The notes under the pieces were generated by a model that ran no database searches, had not been told where the DNA came from, and was given only the letters and a program-made list of their open reading frames with translations. Position numbers and translations under genes: made by a program. From Lethocerus indicus (Eukaryota; Arthropoda; Insecta; Hemiptera; Belostomatidae), in contig JACDQD010000011.1 of assembly GCA_019843655.1 (NCBI GenBank), positions 13,868,604 to 13,932,603 of the forward strand: a stretch of 64,000 bases of DNA. The letters run 5' to 3'. Positions 1 to 11,335 of this stretch are shown piece by piece; positions within the stretch are counted from its first letter, which is position 1, and every line of letters begins with the position of its first letter.

Positions 1-843
1 TATTGCACCGGTCCGCGCTTTCGCTCCGGCCGATCGGCCAATTAAATCGTTCGTCGATATTACATTGGGCCGCCGGCAAGAAGCAAGCGAAAGTGGCGCA
101 GCTCCGAAGTGGGCCCAGCAGTGCAAATTTTAGGTCGTTAAGGACAATTGGAAAAAAAAAATAGCGATTCTACAACTTTCGCAAACCCAGAAGTGAACGG
201 CAGAAAGTGTGAAAGGACAATATTTCACGCTCGGAGATTATGCACTAAATAAATTCCATTTATACTATTCAATCAATAACAGAGTGACAGACCAATACAT
301 AATCGGGTTGTATAAATAATGACGCATTTGAACGTTTCGTACCTTCAGGCATTCAAAGTCATTAGATCACCGTTTTTCTTCATAAAAAATACAAATTATC
401 TCAAACCGAGGTCAGTTTCCTTTTTAAGGCTACATTTTACGCCTGTGGTCTCATGACTAACATAAAGAGTCACCCAGAGTCCTGTCAGCAGTGGCTCCAC
501 CCAACTCTTTTAGACAACAAAGGCAATGTATGTGCATCATCTAAAAATCGTTTCATTTCCCCCGCTAATTTTCGCTCCTGGGGAACAATAGTCCCTGAAA
601 TATTCTTTGCAATGTCAGGTCCGACCCTTTTTCTTACTTATTTTTACTACCGATCCGTTTCCATCACTCTGCCCGGTTCGGGACGAAACATAAATACAAA
701 TGGACGGTAAAAACAGGTTACCCTTTCCGAGGACATAAATCAAAACCCTCCCTAGGGACTCGGTATATAAACCTCAACGTGCAGGCATTTAAATTCAAAT
801 GAGACCACCCTCGTGGGGAGGGTTCAACGCCTTTCAGGAAAAC

Positions 844-846
<3 letters not shown>

Positions 847-888
<42 letters not shown>
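847..888. repeat. (TA)21 microsatellite
   Basis: Forty-two uninterrupted bases of alternating T and A, followed by a short CACATATATA tail. A purely self-complementary tract of this length can extrude as a cruciform and is expected to be length-polymorphic. Confidence 0.98.
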
Positions 889-896
<8 letters not shown>

Positions 897-2240
897 TATT
901 ACCCAATGACCACTTTAGCCAAGCAGGAAAAAATCCTCCAGGTCTCTTTCCCGAAGGGTAATTATTTCATTCATTCAGCCTTCCGGACACAGAAAAGGTC
1001 GCATTAGAAATGTAAATCGGACCTTTTCTACCCCGTGGATGATTTATACTTTTGTGGGACGCGTTAAACGAGGGGCCATCTGCTCGAACGGAAGTCATAT
1101 CGGCTGTAAAGGATGTGATATATGGAGATACTCTCTGGAAAGGTTTTTCCCTCCCGGGCCATCAAGAACGGAACAAAGCCCGAATAAATACGAACAATCG
1201 GGAGTGTTTATCGTGGCTGCAGGAGCCGCCGCCGTGACACAGGGTTTGACGGAATAAATGCATAAAACATACAGTAGGATGCATAACAGGCAATGGACAG
1301 GTTGATATGTGTATTGCTAGAAATGAAAAATGACTATCTCAGGGTGTGTACAGTCGTAAACAACACAAAACTTTACAAGGTTCAGTCGTCTTTACCATTT
1401 CCTCAATAACGTAGCGATGGATGTATTCGCCCTTGTAACTCGGGTTTACTGTCGATGATGCATAACTATTACGGCACTTCGCTAATATGACTAACGGTGG
1501 TGAAGTACTAGTTGAATGCCGAAAATGATTCATAGTATTGGGCATAATAGAGTTGGTTTCATATCTAAAATTTTTCAATATTCGATGTAATTAACCCAGA
1601 CAGGAAATGGTTGCACGATATTTAATATAATACAAAAGACACTATTATCCTGTATTCGGTAATTTTAGTTAAGAAATCGCACAGCAATAGTGAACTGCTA
1701 ATGAAATTTATGCCTCAATAAAGAGCGACTGTGTGATTTTCAGTGAAGGAAGGGACGGCTAGAGGTAATGACTTTAAATAGCGAGGCACTTAATTAGAAA
1801 GCACTTTTATTTCACTCCTATTTTAATTAACTTTAATGACCGCCCGATATTTATTTGCAGTCAGAGGGGGAAATGTCGGAAAATAGTCAAGCCATTTCCC
1901 GCAGGCGAGAGTCGCCAATGAAAGTCGGGCCTCGAAAAGTTCATTAGTACCGAAAAACGGACTTTTCATCATTGGGAATTTCTCCAACGTATTGGACGAA
2001 ACAAAGGCTGTCTTATGTAATCAACCTTTACCGGCGATAGGGGAACGAAATTTATTAGAAAATTTCGGATAAAATAAAAAGAGGAGAACAAATATTGTCA
2101 TCCCCCCCAATATTTCTGATTTATATTTTATAATTCTAGACGTAGATTATGAAAATTTATTGCAATACGCGTACGGAAATTTTAATAACATCTATTTAAT
2201 TACCCAAATAACGCGACGGGGAAAACTATTTCGCAAAAAT

Positions 2241-2345
2241 GAGCCCACGATGAAGAGGAATAAATTAGTTCAGAAGTTGATGTTTAAGAACCAGTCAGCG
2301 GACACTGTGAAAGCGAAACTTTCGCACATGGCAATCAGAAGGGAC
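2241..2345 (+). repeat. Dispersed decayed repeat, copy A
   Basis: Most complete copy of the first module of the family. Its 2243-2282 block matches copy B (20221-20260) at about 35 of 41 aligned positions with two 1-nt gaps. Its 2263-2303 block matches copy D (8387-8427) at 32 of 41 without gaps. Its 2307-2336 block matches copy E (57603-57632) at 25 of 30 without gaps. In the frame that is open in copy C, copy A shows D-E-E-E, stop, I-S-S-E-V-D-V, stop, then C-E-S-E-T-F-A. It therefore looks like a broken remnant of coding sequence rather than a gene. In another frame it opens a 92-codon ORF, probably by chance. Confidence 0.7.
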
Positions 2346-2952
2346 AATGAATATTTACGGAATACCATCATCAGTTCCCACTGGCTCCAATCCTATACCG
2401 TTTTTGTTGCCGTCAATATAATTTCAGTGGTCGGCTGAATAGAGGCTCCAAGTCGTCTCGAAACTGAAGATGTAAATGAGACCTCCGTTGATTACAGCTC
2501 TTCGAGGAATTACACAGAATTACACCTCGCCTCGTATACCAACTCCACAAAAGGGGTCTGACCGAAATCTGTCAACGGCCGGAGGCTGACTGGAACGGCT
2601 CGACTGGAAAGAGGTTTCTTTGAAAAGGGACCGAAGACCGGTTCCGTGCACGCGAGTCATACCGGCCATGTGGGGGGCCACCCAACATTCTAGGAACGGC
2701 CGTTAAAACACTTTTAAAATCGAAAATTTATTCATTCCGACAGTAGTAGTTTTCCCGCCGGTTAAATTTCACCAATTAATATAACTAGGACCTTCATTCG
2801 TCCTTATAAGGGGACGGATTTTATTGTAGAAAATATAACGGGTTCCCATTATTTATTTGAACACCGAACTATTTTTTTCAACAATTTCTTTCGGTTATTA
2901 AATTAGGGCACGGATAGGGTGGTTTGCTCGAAAACGAGGAACAGTGTCCTTT

Positions 2953-3022
2953 ACGAATGAACCCATTATGGAGCAAATTAGTTCGGAATGTAAAGTTAGA
3001 TAATCGGTCGAGAGTGTAGAGA
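2953..3022 (+). repeat. Dispersed decayed repeat, copy F (weak)
   Basis: Shares with copy A the pattern AATGARCCCA, then ATG, then AAATTAGTTC and GAA at similar spacing. In the reference frame it reads I-M-E-Q-I-S-S-E before a stop. More diverged than copies A, B, D and E. Confidence 0.45.
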
Positions 3023-3141
3023 ATAACAGTTTCATATATGCCACACGGAAAAGAGAATGAACTAAAAAGATTATTATATAAAAATCGAAATTTTAACCTG
3101 AAGCATTGCAGTTGATACGAGAAATACTTTGTACATTTATT

Positions 3142-3197
3142 GTGAATTTATTCACGGAATTAAAATCAACGGAATTCATTTATTTAAATGAATTCCG
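3142..3197. other. Two neighbouring perfect inverted repeats
   Basis: GTGAAT-TT-ATTCAC at 3142-3155 (6-bp arms, 2-nt loop), followed by a 13-bp perfect inverted repeat at 3170-3197 with arms CGGAATTCATTTA and its complement around TT. The repeated GAATTCATTTA/TAAATGAATTC contains homeodomain-type ATTTA cores. Either a small palindromic insertion or a paired binding site. Confidence 0.8.
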
Positions 3198-4203
3198 CGA
3201 ATGTGCGAGAGAAAAGTCAGAATCGTAAATAACCCACAAGTTTCACATATATAAAATACGTCTTAAAATTAAAAATCAATGGAAACTGTAGGAAATACCG
3301 AGAGATAGCCACAAGGTAAACAAGCGATAGGAGGCAGAAACTCTCAACACGGATGAGAATACTTTTGGACCTTTATTATATAACATTGGACCTATAGGCG
3401 GAATTTTGCGGCACAGATCGTAACCGTATTTACCCCTCGGCCGAATACCGGGGTATACTGTAGGGGTGAGTACTCCCAAAAAGAGGTACCGCGGTAGAGA
3501 ACTCGAAAAAAAAGATAACACGAAAAAGGCCCATAAAACATAGCCGGGAGGAAGGAAGGCTCCATTTGGCCGTATCTAACAGCCTCGTGACCCGAGGATA
3601 ATTCACTTAACTAAGTAACGAAATTATTTGGGGGAGGTAACGTTGCATAATGCCCAGCGGTCAGGCTCCGAGCCTGCGCACACAACCGAAACCCAGTTCC
3701 TTTTTATACGTCTTTTTTTATCCGCTCGTATTTCTTTGATCGTAAATTTTACTCGAAATCAATTCTTTCCTGTACACGTTACAAATACGCCCCTATCCAC
3801 TTCGCTGCGATATAACACGCACCCAATAAGTCAATTCTAGAAAGGTTTTTAGTTCGTTCAAGTAAATTTTATGTATGAGGTCTGATTCCGCATTGCTAAT
3901 CGACGATGGCGATTCAGCATATAAAAATCATATGAACAAATTTTCCTTGTTGAAAATGTTGATGAGTTGACGCCGAAATAATAGACCAAATACCGGTCAA
4001 ATGCGAATGTTTATTGGCCTAGATTAGCCGATTGTCAAATTATTAAAATAAATTATGCCTATACCCATTCTAAAACGCACAGCTATAACCTAAATCGTTC
4101 TAGGATCGACCTGGCAATATTTATTGATGCTTTACGGTGGAAAGAGCGAGTTAATACTGCGCGTTATCGGGGAAAAAACCCGTCGATATCTAGTCATTAG
4201 TCC

Positions 4204-4239
4204 CACCTGCAGGTGAGTTAATCGAGAACTGACTCACCT
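4204..4239. promoter_or_regulatory. Double Snail/ZEB-type E-box palindrome nested with an 8-bp hairpin
   Basis: CACCTGCAGGTG (4204-4215) is a 12-bp palindrome made of two CACCTG/CAGGTG boxes, the classical Snail/ZEB zinc-finger target. Its right half starts a second inverted repeat, AGGTGAGT (4211-4218) with ACTCACCT (4232-4239), which adds a third CACCT. The same bases make donor-like GTGAGT motifs on both strands, but no good pyrimidine tract accompanies them, so I do not call a ratchet point here. Confidence 0.5.
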
Positions 4240-5483
4240 TTCCAGTTAAACTGTTTTTTTTATTTTCAATCGAATATATAGACATTATAACCTACAAAAA
4301 TTGCATTTATCTACAAAAAAGGAATTAATTCCATACATATTACTATATGAGAGAAGGGAAGAGAATTGACAGCATATATATCATCTAGTGGAGGTTTATG
4401 ACTGCGGGATTTTTGGGGCCCTATAGAATGAGGTCATATGAAGGCTACAATAGAAATTTGTAAGTATAGAATTAATTAATGGTATAGTGCCGTTTTATAG
4501 GTATATATGAATCTATCTAACACGGCTAACAAATTTAGAGACCCTTTTAAATCTAATTATTTACCTGCACTTTTCTCTGGGTCCATCGCAGGTGAAATGC
4601 ACCGACACATCGAAACTGACACTGAGCATAACAGAAGTGACCAGGCTGTAGAGAAGACTGGGAACAGACTGGTACGAGATAGTTGGCCGGTGGGGGCGGA
4701 AAAAGCAAACGCTCGTTATCGGGTACCAGGTGCTCTTATCGGCGGGCATATCGACAAGGAAGTCAACTCTACTGACGGTCATTTAATCCTATGGACAAGC
4801 CGCCCAGAAGAGAACACACGGCGAGACGGACGGGTTATTGCATCACGTTGCGTCATACTGCGATTTCATTGCTATAGCATGAAATCAATCCTCGGTCGGT
4901 ACAGAATATCGTCCCGACAATTTTCCTATAACGGGAAACCCCCGACTTCCTGTGATAAAACTAATTTATTGAAATTAAGATCAATTCTCACAATTAGCAG
5001 GGGAGGATTTATGTAACATATATTTTTTTATTATACTAACTAAAATAAATATTTAATGCAATTAAATAAATCAAGAAAAAAGTAAGTACCACTACGCTAT
5101 TAAAGCCAAAGTATGACGAATGCAATGGACAGTCTAATGGTGGCTAAAAATAACTACCACTTCGATCGTATTGACTATTATTATGTATTAGCCTTGGTTA
5201 AAATATATATACTTCAGAATCGGGACAGTCCAACAAATGCCGACACATATCACCGCCCCGCACTAAATATTAACGATTTCAGTTCAATCACTGTTAGAAA
5301 CTGTTTTCTATGCATACAATTCTTCTTGACTTTCTCCTGCCGGCCCGAATTATACCCGGTTTAAATACAATTGAAATTTATAGTTCCATAGTGATATGAA
5401 GGAATGGGCTGTAGAAGTTTTGGAAATTTGGAAAGTCAGACGCGACGGGGAGGACATGAATTGTCGGATGGGACATTTGGGAG

Positions 5484-5516
5484 TGTTTACTACACACTCT
5501 GTGTCGTGTGTAAATA
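5484..5516. promoter_or_regulatory. Inverted forkhead-type motif pair
   Basis: TGTTTAC (5484-5490) and GTAAATA (5510-5516) are forkhead core motifs on opposite strands separated by a TG/AC-rich spacer. Motif match only. Confidence 0.3.
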
Positions 5517-8386
5517 TCAGTAAAAACCAGAATATTTCAGGACGTCGCCTTATATCGTCGTGGGGGCGTAGGCCGCGCCTACAATGGGCGCGTTAATACC
5601 TGCAGCTGTGTGAAGAGCGTTTAAAGGGGTCCATTTCAATGACGCCGTCCCGAATACAGACTCCCAGTCCGGTAATTACAGCCGGGTAATGAAAATAACG
5701 CGTTGTAAAAAAGAATAAATAAGGAACGAAGGGATGGGATGGCTCAGAATTTATGGCTTTGGGAGGTCCACTCGAAGACCTACGGAAGAGAAACGCCGCG
5801 GTACATTTAACTCTCCCCCGGCTTTATAAATCAAGGCCCTAAACACAGAAGGGAGTCCCGGTAATGAACCCGGATAAATACGCTGTTTATATTCCACCTT
5901 CGAGGGATATCGGGGGCTTGGGGGTATAGACTTACGTCGGAGGCCGGAAATTCTTTCCAAAGAATTCGTCCCAGAGTTTTACTTGGGCTCATAAAGACAG
6001 AAAAGGTCCAGTTTCTGTAAGTCCTACCTCAAGCTCCTGCCTCGCGATTCGGCACCTATTTGGTTCAAGACAATCTACCTGTTCCGGTATGGCAGGGATT
6101 AACAGTTTCTTGTGATTTTTGGAGTCCCGGAGGATGAGGTACAGTACAGGAATCGAAAAACCACGCTAAGTATAAGTCAAACATTGTAAGTTTTACAGTA
6201 AATACAATTAAAGGAAACAATTTCTCGCTCGTAAACCAACCTCGCTTGAAATACATGACGGCAATATGAACACAGTACTGCCATACTGTCAAGAGCCTGT
6301 ACTCTGTAATTCAGCGGAAATTACGGACGGTGAACATTTTTAATTTTGAAGTTATTTTTTGTATCGCGCGTTTTCCATGCTCTGCTGGATACAACCCGGT
6401 AATTATTCTACGTAGCATTTTTTAAAAAACAGACTTTTGTGACAGGTTTTCCCCCAACCTACAACACACGGGACCTTTATTTTTACAGTATGATTGCGTA
6501 AAATTTTATCCGCGAATCCCTGGTTTTTATTTGTGTCTGCGGGATCGTTTTGGGTAGTTAAATTTGTAAAATTAAAAATTGAGGATTCGAGCCAGCGGCC
6601 GAAATCAAACCCTTTTCTTCTTCCAATCTTCACCTGCCTACTAATAACAGCTGTCCGAAGCCGGACGAAACGATCGGGCGAAACTAATAGACGCTTTTAG
6701 CCATAATCGATCCCTAAAATACTTATTTAAATGTGCAACTAATATTAATATATCAAAAGATCGTTTGCTTCGCTAGGGAAAAAAAATTGTTTTATGTAAT
6801 TACCCATTTTCTAAAATTACGATCTATCGATTGTCGCGCGATTCCCGGAAGCTGTTAACTATTCACATTTGGAAGTCTGTAATTATAGACTCGGAGCGGG
6901 CCGATCATTTTTTATCCCGAAGGTTATTATAATTTCGGAAACTAACGGTTTATTCTTTCGCGTAGGTGGCAATCATCCACGCCTTCATAATTGAAAGAGA
7001 AAAAAAAAGAATCTGTGAAAATAAAAAAAATATTCTAAAACTGGGAATAAAACCAAATTTATTTGACTCTATATTTTTAATAGGATTTACAGCAAATGCT
7101 GGTTCTACAAGAAACCGGTCTACAACAAACACAAGACGGGTGTATTATAAGTATTGAGGCAAGGTTGTAAATGCAGTTTGGTCACATTACTTGAATTACA
7201 AGTTCGGAAAATTTTCAATACCTGGAAGATCATTGTCGACAGTATTATGTTTTTGTCGTACCGATTGTACGACACAACGCGACCTGTCAGGCTTCCTGCT
7301 TTACGGATTACAAATTCTAGACGCGTTTTGTAACTAAATAAATAGCTGAAGCGCGGCCGCGTCCATCGGCAGCCGGCATTCTCAGGACTCTCCAACTAGA
7401 CGCCCAGGTCTTCGGGCTCTTTGAATCGCCGGCAATAAAAACCTGTCTCCCAGTCCGGTAGCCGGAGCTGAACGCGTTGCTTAACAATGTGCTGAGTTTT
7501 TGTCCTATTTACTACTTCTTCTTTCAATCCGTGCCCTAACTATTCTACACTGTCCGTGGTGTTTCATCATGCTATAACGGAGCTAATCTGATTTATGAAG
7601 AATTGAGAGCGCTCATTTTTGCCATTTGCATATTTTTGAACCTAGCTCAATTCATTTGAGAATGTCGGAGCGAAGCTGTAGGGGCGAGAACGATTTGGTT
7701 ATGATGTTCCGAATCATGAATTGTACTCTCGGTCGGTACAAAAAAGTGTCTTCTTTCCGAGACAAAGCGTGTAATCGCTTCTGGACCTACAGCAGAGGGC
7801 AGCCGGAATAATGCTTCGAAGAGGGAAAAGTTAACCGACGAGTTAAACCAATTAAGGAAGATAGGGAGAAGTGGGACAATTAAATAATAACATTCATTAA
7901 GGGGACCCGGTCCCCCGAAGCGAGCTAATCAGAAGCCTTCCCGAGCGAGGAAAGTGAAAACTCAGTTAATACAATTATTAAGACATTGGGCTTTCACTCC
8001 CGGTTTATTACGAAACATCGGCCGTGTAATTTATGATAACGGAAACAATATTAAACCGTTAATTCTGTCGGTGAAGACCTAACGCAACGGGAGATCGTCC
8101 GTTCTGCTTTCGTGCCGGGATTTCACAAATTTAAAGAACAATGAATGATCACCGATCGGAAGTTGTTACAATAACGTCTAAATTACGGTTGTATTAAGTT
8201 GTAAGTGGCAGTTGTAGCCTTCCCTGAACCGGAGAAGATTTAGGACCCCATATTGGGTGCCCGGGGCTACGACCGAACCCGACAACTTCCAAACCTAATC
8301 AGAAGCATGAACTTAACAAACTGGAATCTGACTGCTAGAGATATATCACTGTAGCTATATACTAAAATGATATGTAACATCTAATC

Positions 8387-8600
8387 AATTGGTTCAGACC
8401 TTAATTTTAAAGAACCAGTCGCCAGACGAGTCAAAGAACTAAAAATAATTTAAAAAACTGCATACCGTATAAAGCTATATCGGTCGTCTGCCATGGCAGC
8501 AGTGAAGACTTACTAAGAGTAAACTTCATCTCAATATATTACTGACGCAATGCTACTGACGACGGCGAGAAGATGAAAGCGGCCTATCAAATAGGCGAGC
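8387..8600 (+). repeat. Dispersed decayed repeat, copy D (links both modules)
   Basis: Carries two modules about 160 bp apart. The first (8387-8427) matches copy A at 32 of 41 positions and in the copy-C frame reads S-I-G-S-D-L-N-F-K-E-P-V-A-R-R. The second (8549-8582) matches copy G (60.27 kb) at about 28 of 34 positions with one gap, including the identical 10-mer AATGCTACTG. It shows that the two modules belong to one element. It ends about 380 bp from the SAM exon donor. Confidence 0.7.
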
Positions 8601-8977
8601 GGAGACGTAAAATGAAAAGATAGATGATATTCTATATATTTTTAGCGCACAACTCGCGTTATTTACAGCGCGGTTTTTTCCACCTCCATCGTATATATTA
8701 CAGTGAGCGACAATTCAACAAATGCTGCGATGTCCGGTCGAGCATTTTTATGGGAGGAATTCTACCCGCCCACAGAAGTATTTTCGCTCCAATATGTTTC
8801 GACATTCCAACAAACGACCCATTAATTCTCCTTGCATCGTTAAAAATAAAACCGCCCCAAAATGCTTTCACCATTACAAACAAATAACCGCGCGGTTTAA
8901 ATATCTATCTAAATTTTTAATCTCGCACAGAGTTTAATAGCTTTATTTTAAAATAAAATAAAAAATGATTCTCTTAC

Positions 8978-9049
8978 CTTCATACATCTGTGCATACTGT
9001 GGAAAACCAGCGGCCCTCAACCACTTGCACGCTTCACCAGCTTCGATTT
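8978..9049 (-). CDS. cv-c: Internal coding exon: start of SAM domain of a DLC1/STARD13-type RhoGAP (cv-c homologue), partial gene
   Basis: A 72-nt minus-strand exon. It is preceded by a strong acceptor (pyrimidine tract ending TTTTTCTTGCAG) and followed by the donor G|GTAAGAG. It opens with two bases of a split codon, then 23 codons beginning I-E-A-G-E-A-C-K-W-L-R-A-A, continuing G-F-P-Q-Y-A-Q-M-Y-E, and ends with one base of the next codon, so both flanking introns are phase 1. From memory of the family, this matches the first SAM helix region of human DLC1 and STARD13 and fly cv-c at about 19-20 of 23 residues, with the hallmark WLRAxGFPQYAQxYE core. Family members are cytoplasmic/focal-adhesion Rho GTPase-activating proteins with SAM, RhoGAP and START domains; the SAM domain is N-terminal and protein-binding. 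Only this fragment is in the window; RhoGAP and START must lie beyond position 1. The family call is secure. The symbol is by homology. Confidence 0.93.
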
Positions 9050-9098
9050 CTGCAAGAAAAAGAGAGGAGAAAAATTATATTTAATTCGAATTATTAAC
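9050..9098 (-). promoter_or_regulatory. 3' splice site of the SAM exon (pyrimidine tract and branch region)
   Basis: Read on the minus strand, a run made almost only of T and C (TTTTTCTCCTCTCTTTTTC) leads to TTGCAG directly before the SAM exon. Candidate branch-point adenosines lie in GTTAATAAT and GAATTAAAT about 25-45 nt upstream. This is the terminal acceptor of the long upstream intron. Confidence 0.85.
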
Positions 9099-10456
9099 AC
9101 CTAACGCGAGCGCAAGATACCGACCGATGTTATAATATCGGAATTTCACCCAACAAAGCGACGAATAACGTTGGAAAAATTCCTGGGGCATCCAAAATAT
9201 TCCGTGGGGCGGAGAGAGGTCGAGTAGATTTCCGATATTTGCGCCCCCGATCAAATTGTTAAAATTCAAACTTAATCCATCCCCGAAGGGGTCTGAAAGG
9301 TGGGAGCGTTGCACGCCGAAATATAGCCACTGAGGAGATTACTCCTCCCTAATGGTTTCCTTCCGATAGATAAACACGATAGACACTGGACAATAAAAAT
9401 ACTCTAAGAGCACGATAGATGAATGGAAAATAGATCAGATAGAAAAGGGACTTTTGTTTTGGGTGATAGACTGTATTACACAGGCTAAACTTTTAATTAT
9501 TAGTGGATAATACAATTTTATTTTAACACAATGAACATTTAGTATCACCAATATATTGTAGACCCTCTTTTAAATTATTTCTAGACAATGCACTGGAACA
9601 TAAACTTCTATCTTGTTCCACGTTACATGATTTCTACATCACGCATGACTAAGCACTCAGCTGATTACGAGTAATTTAATAATTGATGAAATGTCATTTT
9701 CTGCCCGAACGGATGGTTAATTTAAGAACCTCCGACGAGATTCGCAGCTAATATTCGCCGGTGAAAAGGGAGGCCCGTTTAAATATTAAGAAGCCCAAGA
9801 CAGCCTAAACTCCGATAATGCTTCTCTTTCTTCCTCGTCTCCTACTTTTACATTAGCCGAAAGCGGAAGAACAATAGGAAAAGAAAATTAATAAGAAAAT
9901 AGACGTGGGCCCATTGTATCGCTGAAAAGTCGCTGAAAACAACATCGGTCGGGAAGATTCTTTTTTTTTCTCTCTTCAGGGCATAAAGAAGGATATTTTT
10001 TCCGCCCGTCTGCTTTAATATTGTAATAAGAGGTAACATAAATTGGAATATGAGACGCTTCCAGTAATAAAAATTTTCTTTGGCCGCAAAGCCCCACGGA
10101 TCTTACAAAACCGAAAGCCAATATTGCGCCGACATGCTGAGGCCGTAATATATATAAAGAAGATTTTCCAGAGAAGACAAGCTAGACATTGTCCCAGACT
10201 GAACCAGTTCAAAAGATAAATTTTTAAAATAAAATTATAATAATATTTTATATTACTTAATATTTTAGAATTATAACGGCAGTCAGTATTTGGCAATCTC
10301 GGAAAATTTAGTTGAATATTCTTTTTGGGGCTATTCTAAAGACATTTTTTGTTATCTCATCCTAAGGTAGTAACGCTGGCAATACACTGTTCTTCTGAGG
10401 GTAGGGAAGAGTCTATCGTTCTGCAAAGCATTTCATTTCCGATTTCATCATACTTC

Positions 10457-10472
10457 TTGAGCACGTGCTCAA
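10457..10472. promoter_or_regulatory. 16-bp palindrome with central CACGTG E-box
   Basis: TTGAGCACGTGCTCAA is perfectly palindromic and centred on CACGTG, the canonical bHLH (MYC/MITF/clock-type) site; extended symmetrical flanks favour dimer binding. It lies 1.4 kb upstream of the SAM exon within the intron. Confidence 0.55.
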
Positions 10473-11196
10473 TTAATATCATCGATAACAAGTCGAAGCA
10501 AGTTCAGATCAACGAATGGAGACTTAAAATAGATATAAGTAATTGTAATATTATAATTATATAAAATATAATTTAAAACATCTAGATAAAGAAATAGTAA
10601 CTTTTATGAAAATTTCGATCGGAAAGCTAATTCTATTTTTTAATTTTGTTCGGCTATACCGAAACCGGTATTATTTTTGGATTCCTACCAAAAGCTTTTT
10701 CTAGAGGTTCCTATTTCGATACTTTATCGGCCGTGTCGGCTATCGGAGGAAGGCCGCGCCGGTGCCGACACGTGCTCCAATCCGAAGTGTGGACCTCAGA
10801 ACACTTAAAAGACCGATCGGCAAAACAAATAGCAGGGACGGGCGTGACCCGTTGTGTACAAACCCGGCGGGTTGACCCCGTTTAGTCACGGGTTATTAAT
10901 GGTCCGATCTGGGTCCCCCATTCCACAACATCCAACTCGGCTGTTGCTAATCTAACCGGAGGAACATATCTCGAGTGTTTTCTTTATTGTCGCTCTCGCA
11001 CGCGGGCAGGAGGCCTAATATTCCGGTTCGATGGGATCTAAATACTTAACGTTACCGGAGATGGCCTAGGGAAAAAGAGGTTAGCGAAATTAGAACTGAA
11101 GTTCAATTTAATTGTTAATGGTAGACGTTTTATTGTTGATGGGACTGAGACTCGAGGAGCGACCTCAATAATAGCATTATTCAGAGTTGAAGAAGT

Positions 11197-11335
11197 TCAA
11201 TGTACCCGGCGGAAAATTGAACTACGGGAGTTATTCCACGGCGGGAGTCCGGCACCCTCCTCGTTAGCGGGGCTGTCTAATAGAGAGAGGGGGGGGCACG
11301 TTGTGCAAACAGGCTGAAAAAAAAGCTGTCTAACG
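11197..11335 (-). other. Strong acceptor-like site with open frame; possible alternative exon
   Basis: Minus strand: AGACAGCTTTTTTTTCAG ends at 11314, followed by a frame open to about 11197. No good donor follows and the translated sequence is not recognisable. In an intron this long, isolated acceptor-like sites are expected by chance; a cryptic exon or terminal exon is possible. Confidence 0.2.

Larger units (their letters stand above)
1..8977 (-). other. Intron downstream of the SAM exon (incomplete; 3' end outside window)
   Basis: Begins with GTAAGAG at 8977 on the minus strand and runs off the window. I searched the minus strand for the second SAM exon (expected to start with the last two bases of an Asp codon, then an F-P-I-like motif and R-R-L-N-x-L-N-K) and did not find it. 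The stretch holds a TA microsatellite, hairpins near 3.1-3.2 and 4.2 kb, forkhead-like motifs at 5.5 kb and three copies of the dispersed repeat. Everything else is AT-rich DNA with chance ORFs, including a 169-codon plus-strand frame at 4507-5016 that resembles no protein I know. Confidence 0.75.

Noticed and set aside
3930..3990. Minus-strand translation L-F-R-R-Q-L-I-N-I-F-N-K, resembling the end of the DLC1-family SAM domain
   Set aside because: The expected preceding residues are absent, an in-frame stop lies a few codons upstream, the spacing has an extra residue, and no acceptor or donor brackets it.
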